This document shows, in pieces, positions 22,462 through 31,640 of a stretch of DNA of 64,000 bases. Location of the stretch: positions 140,871,369-140,935,368 of the forward strand of contig OY755039.1 of assembly GCA_963576565.1 (NCBI GenBank), in the 5' to 3' direction. Origin of the DNA: Aspidapion aeneum. Taxonomy: Eukaryota; Arthropoda; Insecta; Coleoptera; Brentidae. A program made the position numbers and the translations under genes. Under the pieces are notes generated by a model. The model was not told the DNA's origin. It searched no databases and was given only the letters and a program-made list of their open reading frames with translations. The number at the start of each line of letters is the position of its first letter. Position 1 is the first letter of the stretch.

Positions 22462-23097
22462 CACGGTAGATAGAATAGACCGGTGTTCGGATCTTATATA
22501 TATATGTCGAATTTTTCACGTCACTGGTGGTCCAGCTGATTTTTGTAAACAAAAGTTAGATCTGTTATGAACAACAGAACAACTAATATTTTTTGAATTT
22601 TTTGAAAACTAAGGCCATTTTTCTACTGTTTTCTAGGACATCCTTATAAAATGTAATTTTCTAGACGTATTGTCGTTATTTTTTTTTTAGCCCGCTTTAT
22701 TTTTTATTATACAAAACTTAAACTACAAGTCAAACTGAATGTGATCGTTTAGTATCAAAGGTGAACCGAGGACTATTGGGTAGTAAACAAAGAGGTAGGT
22801 CAGCGGATAATTTTTGAAGCTGAAACGAACACATTAATTTCTTCGAATTTTAGTTTTTGTGTAAAGATAAATGAAGCGGGCTAAAAAAATAACGACTGGT
22901 ATGTCTGAAAAATATTATTTTATAAGAATATACTAAAAAATAGTACGAAAATTGCCTTAGTTTTCAAAAAAATCAAAAATATTAGTTCTTCATATCATAT
23001 CTAACTTTCGTTTCTAAAAATTAGCTGGACCACCAGTGACGTGAAAATTCGACATATATTTATAAGATCCGAACACCGGTCTATTCTATCCACCGTG
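22462..23097. mobile_element. MITE nested in the left arm, ends CACGGTRGATAG
   Basis: Arms of about 235 bp (22462-22700 and 22871-23097) read CACGGTAGATAGAATAGACC and its inverse and end near CCCGCTTTAT/ATGAAGCGGG. The flanks TTTGTTGG and TTTTGTGG could be a decayed 8-bp TSD. It is present at the mirror position in the other arm (28493-29127), so it predates the inverted duplication. Confidence 0.7.
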
Positions 23098-23359
23098 TTT
23101 TGTGGGTACTTATATAGGTGAAGACCTAAATAAAGGTCTCAACCTAGACATTTTAGTCCTGTTAACTTAATGTCCTAGTTATATTTTATTAACTTTACCC
23201 TTCTAGATCCTAGAGAGTTTTTCTAACTCAAAGCTTCGAATTAATTTAAAAAAGAGGTCTTTCCCATACAATGTAATGCGTTTTTATCCGGGTTTTGCCA
23301 TCTGACTCTGGATTCATTTCACCGGGTTTGCGTTTATGCGACGGGACCAGTCCATTCGT

Positions 23360-23713
23360 ATCATAAGTCTATGAGTCTAGTACTATTCGGCGCGGGCGAT
23401 TCAGCGCAGGAAAACTTGGCGCGGGCTGGCTCGGCGCGGGTCAGCTTAACAAAATTCGCAAATTTAAACCTATGTCCTATTGCCTGCGAGGAAGCAAGGA
23501 ATGGTCTCATCCTAATAAATATTTTTTTTAAATATACTATCCTGACCCCTTTCCCGGAATCCTAGATAATGTGAAATCTAACCGTTGTCAATTGATCGCT
23601 AACGTATCCTAACCGAGTCAGTAACGAAATTTCCAAGCATTATATGAAAACAATGAACTTAGTATCAAAGTAAACCTGCGTCAGGTATTTCGCGCCGAAT
23701 AGTACCTTGTTTC
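23360..23713. repeat. GC-rich GGCGCGGG short-repeat block
   Basis: GGCGCGGGCGATTC, GGCGCGGGCTGGC and CGGCGCGGGTCAGC follow each other at about 23390-23450. An ACTATTCGGCGC word also occurs inverted at 23690-23706. The mirror copy is at about 27880-28210. It looks similar in style to the GCGGCGAATT blocks at 48.1 and 49.6 kb. The 64-residue frame here is not a gene. Confidence 0.6.
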
Positions 23714-24195
23714 TTTCCGCGCCCGGGCCGGTCTTTCTCGTGGGCTGCGGATTAGAGTATGTTCCAAAACCATCAAAACTAAGGCATGCGCAGTAACCGA
23801 AATCCTGTCTACGCGAAAAAGGAACATTAGGAATTAAATAGGGGTCCTGGCTTCAAGTATCGCGTGTGAGAATACATGGATATGCCCCATATTTATGCTA
23901 AGGTATTTGGGTGAAATTAAATACCTTAGAGCATGAATTCGTTTTTTAAATTTTCTTATAGTTTTTGAGAAAATCCAGGTGGATCCTTTTTAATGTTACA
24001 CCCTGTATTTTATAAGTAATGGGTAAAGGCTCAATTTTTGCCTTCCAAGCGCGCAACATACTTTATTAACACCCTGTATATGTTTGATGACTCAACCAAG
24101 AGGAAAAAGTTGGGCATCTCGGCAAAATGTAGCGATTGGCGAAAATTCAGTCTGTTAATCATCACTTAAAAAATTTAGAAAAAAAAACTTTTTGA
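23714..24195. other. Inverted-repeat spacer, unassigned part
   Basis: This is the first part of the 4.16-kb spacer. It contains ACCCTGTA-type words (about 24000 and 24070) like those at MITE ends elsewhere. No gene is recognised. Confidence 0.5.
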
Positions 24196-24199
24196 AAAC

Positions 24200-24672
24200 A
24201 AGCTTTTATAACATGGACCAAAAAGCATAAAATAATTTTTTGAGTGTTCTGATATCATAATAATAAAAGCGATGGGCGTAAGGAAATTTAACCGTTTTTG
24301 TTTTAGCCTTGTTAATTCGAAGTTTAGTGAAAATCCAAATTCATTAAATTATAGCAGACAAATGTAAGGGTAGACAATTTAACCCAACCCAACCCACCCC
24401 AACCCTACTCAAACTACCCTTACATTTTTCTGATATGGATGGACATTATGACGCCTGCTTCATATTAGATAGATCATTCGCGACCGGCAGTGTGTCGATT
24501 TATTTTGTCACATTAAAAATGAAGAGTTGGCCCATCATCGGTTGTGGACGATCCACCAAATGCGCATGGAAAGGCATTTACCTAATATTAAATACGCCCA
24601 TCGCTTTTATTATTATGATATCAGAACACTCAAAAAATTATTTTATGCTTTTTAGTCCATGTTATAAAAGCT
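24200..24672. repeat. Inverted repeat, arms about 80 bp
   Basis: The left arm 24200-24280 (AGCTTTTATAACATGGAC to GCGATGGGCGTA) is repeated inverted at 24593-24672. Between them is a second small hairpin, ATGTAAGGGTAG/CTACCCTTACAT (about 24363 and 24412), which encloses a run of CCCAA words. It is probably a MITE. No TSD was resolved. Confidence 0.75.
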
Positions 24673-24759
24673 TTTTTTAATTTTTTTATTAATTAATTTT
24701 GGTCGCGGTCGAACAAACTAAAGCCTTACCTATTCTACGCTCCCCCTTTTTTAGCGGGA

Positions 24760-25870
24760 GAGCATGTGAATTTTGAAATCAATCAGATACCTACGTGGAA
24801 GTCAGCTAAAATTAATCAGAAAAACTCGTCATTAAATCATCAATTTTGAATCCGCCATATTGAATTTTTGTAATCTGATCAAAAATTCGTAATCCTCATC
24901 CTCAAAAACCCTCAGATACCAATTTTGGTGGAAATCCCACAAACTAAAATTTCACGTCCTCTTCGCCCTCCACGTTAGGGGGGAAGTAGGCAGTCAGTGA
25001 TACCACATTAGTGGATTGTCATCGGAACTATAACGATATGCGAAATTTGAAGTGAATCGGACACGTGGAAGTCAGTTGAAAGTAATCAGAAAAACTTGAC
25101 ATTAAATCGTCCATTTTGAATCCGCCATATTGAATTTTTATAATCTGATCAAAAATTCGTAATCCCCATCCTCAAAAACCCCCAGATACCAATTTTGGTG
25201 GAAATCCAACAAACTAAAATTTTACCCCCACTCCGCCCTCCAGGTTAGGGGTGAGGTAGGCAGTAAGTGATACCACATTATTGGATTGTCATCGGAACTA
25301 TAACGGTATGCGAAATTTGAAGTCAATCGAATACGTGGAAGTCAGTTGAAAGTAATCAGAAAAACTTGACATTAAATCGTCCATTTTGAATCCGCCATAT
25401 TGAATTTTTATAATCTGATCAAAAATTCGTAATCCCCATCCTCAAAAACCCCCAGATACCAATTTTGGTGGAAATCCAACAAACTAAAATTTTACCCCCA
25501 CTCCGCCCTCCAGGTTAGGGGTGAGGTAGGCAGTCAGTGATACCACATTATTGGATTGTCATCGGAACTATAACGGTATGCGAAATTTGAAGTCAATCGA
25601 ATACGTGGAAGTCAGTTGAAAGTAATCAGAAAAACTTGACATTAAATCGTCCATTTTGAATCCGCCATATTGAATTTTTGTAATCTGATCAAAAATTCGT
25701 AACTCTCATCCTCAAAAACCCCCAGATACCAATTTTGGTTAAAATCGGACAAATTCAAGTTTTACCCCCTCTCCACCCCCCACGTTAGGGGGGAGGTAGG
25801 TACCCGATGAAATCATATTGTATTGTCATCGGAACTAAGACGCTATGCGAAATTTGAAGTCAATCGGATG
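24760..25870. repeat. Tandem repeat, 270-bp unit, four copies
   Basis: The word ACGTGGAAGTCAG occurs at 24793, 25063, 25333 and 25603, spacing 270 bp exactly. Units contain CCGCCATATTGAATTTT, TAATCTGATCAAAAATTCG, GATACCAATTTTGGTGG and CACATTA(G/T)TGGATTGTC. The second and third units are nearly identical. Confidence 0.92.
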
Positions 25871-26150
25871 TTTGGAAGTTCTTCAAAAATGAGTTGCAAG
25901 ATTTGATTACATACATGTGAAGTTAAATAAAAGCTTGTAAAAAATAAAGTTTTACCCCCTCTCCACCCCCCCACGTTAGGGGGGAGGTAGGTACCCGATG
26001 AAACCATATTATTGTATTGTCACCGGAACTAAGACGCTATGCGAAATTTGAAGTCAATCGGATGTTTGGAAGTTCTTCAAAAATGAGTTGCAAGATTTGA
26101 TTACATACATACAGGTGAAGTTAAATAAAAGCTTGTAATAAACATAGACC
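25750..26150. repeat. Tandem repeat, 192-bp derived unit, two copies
   Basis: The word GTTTTACCCCCTCTCC occurs at about 25759 and 25950, followed by the same sequence to AAATAAAAGCTTGTAA. The units share the CACGTTAGGGGGGAGGTAGG and CATCGGAACTA parts with the 270-bp unit and then diverge. It ends about 65 bp before the arginyl-tRNA synthetase exon. Confidence 0.85.
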
Positions 26151-26213
26151 GGTATACAGTTGATTTTTGGATGCCACCGTATGTCGTAATTTCCCTGCTG
26201 TTTTTTATTTCAG

Positions 26214-26339
26214 AATTTCAAAAAGTTTATAATCGTCTGGACATTAGCTTAATAGAGCGCGGAGAATCGTTCTATCACTCTCGAATGAACACTGTGGTAA
26301 AACAACTGGAAGATGGTGGATTTTTGGAAAATGATGACG
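26214..26339 (+). CDS. ArgRS: Arginyl-tRNA synthetase (cytoplasmic), exon
   Basis: This 126-bp plus-strand exon completes a first codon with AA and encodes [37 protein letters not shown] and ENDD, then the first base of a Gly codon. The acceptor is TTTTTTATTTCAG (AG at 26212-26213) and the donor is GACG then GTACGT. The sequence matches the eukaryotic cytoplasmic ArgRS segment around LDVxLxERGESFYxxxM and the following VVKExExxGxxxxDDG. This lies in the catalytic half, after the HIGH-containing region. The enzyme charges tRNA-Arg with arginine and in animals sits in the multi-synthetase complex. Neighbouring exons were not found in the window, so both introns are long and full of repeats. The exon lies in the spacer of the large inverted repeat. 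Confidence 0.92.
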
Positions 26340-26894
26340 GTACGTTGACTGGAAATCTGGGGGCACAGCAGTGCTCCCCTGCTGTACCACCTTTTCTTGA
26401 AATATTTCAGCTCATAGGTATGTGACCTATCTATAACTCTACTTAGGAATGAGCTGCAAAACTCAAACACAGTGGTCAGCTGTCAGTTCTGAATGATCGA
26501 AATTATTTTATGGTTTTAATTTTGTCAAATTGATGCAGAAAGGTGGAAAATGTCTAGCGTTTAAAAACTTTGATTTTAAAATACTTTGCATTCTGGAGAT
26601 CGTACGTCTCCAAAAATAATGTCGCATATCGTTTTTTTCCTCTTAAGCAAATAACTTGAAAAATTGATATTTTGCCAGTGTGTGTACATAATTAGCTTAA
26701 AGCTTTTGTTATTTACCATAATTTTTTCATTAAAGTTTTACTAAATTTATTATTCTTGCTATACTATATATCAATATAGATCAATCACTATCAAATTTTG
26801 TAATTTTTTTTACCATGCACTGATATTATTTATCGTAGCCTTTATATTCACCATTTTCACGTACATAGTTCAAAACAAATTAATTTTTAACAAA
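26340..26894. other. ArgRS intron sequence
   Basis: This is AT-rich sequence directly after the exon donor. I looked for the next ArgRS coding segment (expected to start GRKI) and did not find it. Confidence 0.6.
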
Positions 26895-27487
26895 CGTGGA
26901 ATTTCGTACCCGTGAATTTAAAAATCAAACAAGTTTCGTGGCTAATCGGGCAAAAAGGAGTTTTTTTGTTTCCCTTATATTTTTCCGTGGGTAGCCTGAA
27001 AGCTTAACCTCACGGGGGTCCAAGATCTAATGGACACCTAATAAGTGTTGACAGTTAACCATTTCGTCCTTATGGGACTCCTCAGAACACTGCTGGTCAA
27101 TATGACAAATCTTGCGAAGTTAATCAGACGGTTTTGTCTCTAATTAAATGTAATTAGTGAGCGAACTATAGCAAGAGGCGCCATCTACCGAGATACGAGT
27201 GAAACAAAAAACTAAAAGCAGGCGAAAACACTGCTATACAATATCGATCAATGAAAAGATCGAATGCAAATAAAAGAAAACAACTATAGTCCGTGACCTA
27301 CGACAGCTCTTTGTCTTTCAGGCCGGATCAACACAGATTGCATTTTTACCCGTCTTCAAGACAGTGAGCGTCAATCAACGGAATTTTTAAGCCAAATAAT
27401 ACTAACAAACGTGGAATTTCGTACTTTTTGCCCGATTAGCCACGAAACTTGTTTGATTTTTAAATTCACGGGTACGAAATTCCACGT
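26895..27487. repeat. Inverted repeat with 64-bp arms
   Basis: The left arm 26895-26958 (ACGTGGAATTTCGTACCCG to ATCGGGCAAAAAG) is inverted at about 27424-27487. A third partial copy of the first 15 bp, in the left orientation, abuts the right arm at about 27408-27422. The sequence between contains GCGCCATCTACCGAGATACG and other non-coding words. Confidence 0.85.
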
Positions 27488-27857
27488 CTCTGACAAAAAC
27501 AATTGTATCTTTTTTTCAAAATAGGTTAATATTCTTTTAATGCATGTTATTCCTTTTGTTTAAAGATCTTGGAGATGTAGTTTGACGTCATTATAAACGT
27601 TTTTTTAATTGTGTGTGGTTTGCTGTTTGAATTTTGATATATGGCTATTTCGTTGAAATAAGAGATATAAATAGAGTCTCTTATTTCAACGAAATAGCCA
27701 TATATCAAAATTCAAACAGCAAACCACACACAATTAAAAAAACGTTTATAATGACGTCAAACTACATCTCCAAGATCTTTAAACAAAAGGAATAACATGC
27801 ATTAAAAGAATATTAACCTATTTTGAAAAAAAGATACAATTGTTTTTGTCAGAGACG
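27485..27857. repeat. Long near-perfect palindrome, arms 181 bp, loop 11 bp
   Basis: Positions 27485-27665 are the reverse complement of 27677-27857 (coordinate sum 55342), with only TATAAATAGAG as loop. I saw no mismatch in the arms on reading. The left edge coincides with the end of the 64-bp inverted repeat. The right edge lies about 20 bp from the right arm of the large inverted repeat. Confidence 0.92.
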
Positions 27858-27876
27858 GCCTAGCAGTCCTATCCAC

Positions 27877-29815
27877 AAAACAAGGTACTATTCGGCGCGA
27901 AATACCTGACGCAGGTTTACTTTGATACTAAGTTCATTGTTTTCATATAATGCTTGGAAATTTCGTTACTGACTCGGTTAGGATACGTTAGCGATCAATT
28001 GACAACGGTTAGATTTCACATTATCTAGGATTCCGGGAAAGGGGTCAGGATAGTATATTTAAAAAAAATATTTATTAGGATGAGACCATTCCTTGCTTCC
28101 TCGCAGGCAATAGGACATAGGTTTAAATTTGCGAATTTTGTTAAGCTGACCCGCGCCGAGCCAGCCCGCGCCAAGTTTTCCTGCGCTGAATCGCCCGCGC
28201 CGAATAGTACTAGACTCATAGACTTATGATACGAATGGACTGGTCCCGTCGCATAAACGCAAACCCGGTGAAATGAATCCAGAGTCAGATGGCAAAACCC
28301 GGATAAAAACGCATTACATTGTATGGGAAAGACCTCTTTTTTAAATTAATTCGAAGCTTTGAGTTAGAAAAACTCTCTAGGATCTAGAAGGGTAAAGTTA
28401 ATAAAATATAACTAGGACATTAAGTTAACAGGACTAAAATGTCTAGGTTGAGACCTTTATTTAGGTCTTCACCTATATAAGTACCCACAAAACACGGTGG
28501 ATAGAATAGACCGGTGTTCGGATCTTATAAATATATGTCGAATTTTCACGTCACTGGTGGTCCAGCTAATTTTTAGAAACGAAAGTTAGATATGATATGA
28601 AGAACTAATATTTTTGATTTTTTTGAAAACTAAGGCAATTTTCGTACTATTTTTTAGTATATTCTTATAAAATAATATTTTTCAGACATACCAGTCGTTA
28701 TTTTTTTAGCCCGCTTCATTTATCTTTACACAAAAACTAAAATTCGAAGAAATTAATGTGTTCGTTTCAGCTTCAAAAATTATCCGCTGACCTACCTCTT
28801 TGTTTACTACCCAATAGTCCTCGGTTCACCTTTGATACTAAACGATCACATTCAGTTTGACTTGTAGTTTAAGTTTTGTATAATAAAAAATAAAGCGGGC
28901 TAAAAAAAAATAACGACAATACGTCTAGAAAATTACATTTTATAAGGATGTCCTAGAAAACAGTAGAAAAATGGCCTTAGTTTTCAAAAAATTCAAAAAA
29001 TATTAGTTGTTCTGTTGTTCATAACAGATCTAACTTTTGTTTACAAAAATCAGCTGGACCACCAGTGACGTGAAAAATTCGACATATATATATAAGATCC
29101 GAACACCGGTCTATTCTATCTACCGTGCCAACAAAATACCTAAAGGTACTATAAATAATGGGGTGAGGCAAATTTTGCACTATTGCAAACTTTATTTTAA
29201 AAAACCTTGTGAAGTTTGTAATGGTAGGTCAAATTACGAGAAAAAATAGGTAGCTACAGATATTTGCGTACTGGCATATATACAGGTGTTCCATGTTAAG
29301 TGGAAGGTTTAAATTGAAAAACCAGGACAATTTTTGACGCTCTTTAAGATTATCAAAACAAAAAACAATCGAATCATCGTTTTTTTTTTAAGTTTTGGAT
29401 TGTTTTATAAAAAAATATATTTTTTTAATTGAACATATTGTTTTTTATGAGTACGACTCGGAAAAAAAGTGCGCCCCAAAAAATAATTTGTAAAAAAAAT
29501 GACGCAGTAGGCAAATCGTAAAAAGTAGCGTCGTAGTATTTCTGCAATATTAAAAAAAATTTGAACAAATAAAAATTATTAGGTATAATTTTTACTAAGA
29601 ATAGGGCAAAGGAAAATCCGAGGGGTCGCTCGATCACCGATTTTTGTACACCAAAAGAAAATACCTATGGTATAATACCTACGGTATTTCCCAGTATTTC
29701 CTCAAATTTCAATGGTATTTCCTAGTATTTCCCAAGCACTTCCCGGTATTTCCTAGTATATTATTCGGTACTTCCCAAGTATTTCCTGGTATTTCCCCTA
29801 ACCTGTACACCAAAC
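27877..29815. repeat. Large inverted repeat, right arm
   Basis: This is the mirror of 19747-23713 without the Transib insertion. It ends outside at CTGTACACCAAA, where the left arm continues differently, and inside at AACAAGGTACTATTCGGCG. It includes the mirror MITE (28493-29127) and the uninterrupted Transib target near 29530-29545. No direct repeat is visible at the outer or inner edges. Confidence 0.93.
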
Positions 29816-30141
29816 AGGTAACTCCAGACTTTCTTAAGGTTTGTTTCTTTAATAATTTTCACTCAATTGTTATGGAAGTAACACGCACCAATGATGGGTT
29901 TTTGGAATATGTAATTTTCTAGGGGGCATTTTTCAAAGTCAAAAAGCTAGGAACGCCAGAAAAATTTTACAGATCCTGTATATGGTTTAAAAGTTTTTTT
30001 TACTTTGCTTTTGATAAACCTGGTGTTTTTTGAATCAAAATACTCAAGAATCGCGTTTTTTCGAATAAATCTTAACTTTTCAAGGACGTGGAAGGTCAAA
30101 TGACCTTAAAACCATTTTTTAAAAATCATTTAATAACAACA
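29816..30141. other. Unassigned sequence outside the right arm
   Basis: No gene is recognised. The 92-residue frame starting at 29644 is only translated minisatellite. Confidence 0.5.
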
Positions 30142-30147
30142 ACAGTA

Positions 30148-30260
30148 GCGCACCCAGGAATATGTCTTGGGAGGGGCCCGAGACCCATATTTTATGCAAT
30201 TTTCATGAAATATGTGGATAATATATAAAAAATCCGTAGGCTTGACTAATTGGGTATAAC
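30148..30260. repeat. hAT-like G-rich MITE fragments
   Basis: It starts CAGTAGCGCACCCAGGAATATG, followed by CTTGGGAGGGGCCCGAGACCC, as in the fragment at 4157. A related piece (CGCACCCAGGAGTATG, GGGGGGACCCAAGACCC) lies at 30538-30595 inside the next repeat. Confidence 0.6.
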
Positions 30261-30469
30261 CTAATTTTGGACAACTTTTTTCCGCCATTTTTTTTTAAAT
30301 TTCCACCACCCCTTCCACGGTGAAGTAAAATAAGGGTGCTGAGGGTCAAAAATGTTGAATTTTTCCACAGAATATGTGTACAAATTTTCTTGCTTTTACC
30401 CCCATTTCCCATGTAGTTGGGGAAATAGGGCTTGTAAAGCACAGGCTAACATATTTTTGGCGCTAATCT

Positions 30470-31072
30470 CAATATTTACCTTCCTAGCCCGCGCAGCAAA
30501 GGCTAGAGAAGGTATTGTTTTCGACGAAAATGAACCGCACCCAGGAGTATGTTTTGGGGGGGGACCCAAGACCCTATGATACCGTATTTTATACTATTTT
30601 ATTTTTACCTTCCTATCCCGCGCAGCAATGGCTAGAGAAGGCATTATTTTTTATTTGGGTATATTTTGACTCATCCTAGCAATATCGTCGTGATGTCTGT
30701 CTGTGTGTGTGTGTATGTCTGTCCGTAACACGATAGCTGCTAAACCGCTCAACCGATTTTCATGAAATTTTCAGGTAAAATAGTATTCGATACTATAACG
30801 AGGTGATTAGATCTTGGTCAAAATTTATCATTGCTAATGAGTTTTTTGATAGTTAAAAATGTTTTAAATGCTAACTTTTCAACGGAGCGTCGCATTAATA
30901 TGCGGTTTTCGGAATATAGTAAAGCACATTTTTCTCAAAAATTTGTAATAGCTTTGTTTTTCGGAAATATTTACAAAAAACTGTTTTAAGGTTGATATAT
31001 CATGGAATACACTTAGAGTGTGCTAACAGTACCTTTTCTAGCCGTTGCTGCATGGGCTAGGAAGTTAAAAAG
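30470..31072. mobile_element. Microsatellite-bearing MITE with hairpin ends (family U)
   Basis: The left terminal sequence TTACCTTCCTAGCCCGCGCAG occurs at 30477 and again at 30606, after an intervening hAT-like fragment. The right end is its inverse, CTAGCCGTTGCTGCATGGGC, then TAGGAAGTTAA (31037-31067). A GTCTGTCTGTG(TG)n tract lies at 30694-30722, followed by CTAAACCGCTCAACCGATTT and ATGAAATTTTC. That layout parallels family T. No coding sequence. Confidence 0.75.
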
Positions 31073-31640
31073 TTGGAGAAACCTACCTAAAGTTTTTTGG
31101 AGAATTATATACCTACTTGGTTTCGGATATTCGTTGAGCAAGTCCCCCTTATGTCCAAACATTTTGCAAATTCACTTAAAACTCAAAACACTGTAGTTTT
31201 CTCCATAAAACAATGTTCACTTTATTACTTTGTATTATTATTTAAGCACTCAAAACAGTTGTTCAAAATAGTTTTTTATATAACCCTGGGATTAAAATAA
31301 CGCTTTATTTTCACAACACAGTTTCTTTTTTTAGTTTTTAAAATTTTTCATAGTATACATATACTGTTCTCTGAAAACAAAATCACAATATAGGTACCTA
31401 ATCTGTTTTCTTTGTAAAATTAAGGGTACCCAGGTATCACTTATTTATGGCTACAAGCTTATCATTTATGGCGTGGCTTTACACACTAAAACCCTATTAG
31501 GTGCTAGAATCTTGTATCCCAACTTTATTTTACCTAAGTACCTTGTTTATAATTTTTCATTTGAAAAGTAAATACTAAATACCGTTATCTTTCTTAGAAA
31601 ATCAGATATTTTGGAATCGCCTAAGTGCTTATAAAGTATA
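31073..31640. other. Unassigned AT-rich sequence
   Basis: No gene or repeat boundary is recognised. The 67-residue frame at 31097 has no known motif. Confidence 0.5.

Larger units (their letters stand above)
19747..23713. repeat. Large inverted repeat, left arm
   Basis: Without the 2032-bp Transib insertion (element plus one TSD) this arm is about 1.94 kb and mirrors 27877-29815. Coordinates pair with a constant sum of about 51590 inside the Transib insertion and 49558 outside it. Compared stretches differ at roughly one base per hundred or fewer. For example, the word TTACAAGCTTCACAAGG (22371) matches TTACAAACTTCACAAGG in the other arm. It includes the minisatellite at the outer end, a nested MITE at 22462-23097, and GGCGCGGG-rich sequence near the inner end. 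No gene is recognised in the arm. Confidence 0.93.

Noticed and set aside
22340..22552. Frames duplicated in the two inverted arms (22340-22552 with 29037-29249, 23371-23565 with 28025-28219) as conserved genes
   Set aside because: Identity results from the inverted duplication itself. The frames cross MITE ends and GC-rich repeats and show no domain.
24375..24415. CCCAA runs as interstitial telomere repeats
   Set aside because: Insect telomere repeats are usually TTAGG. The run is short, irregular and enclosed in a small hairpin.
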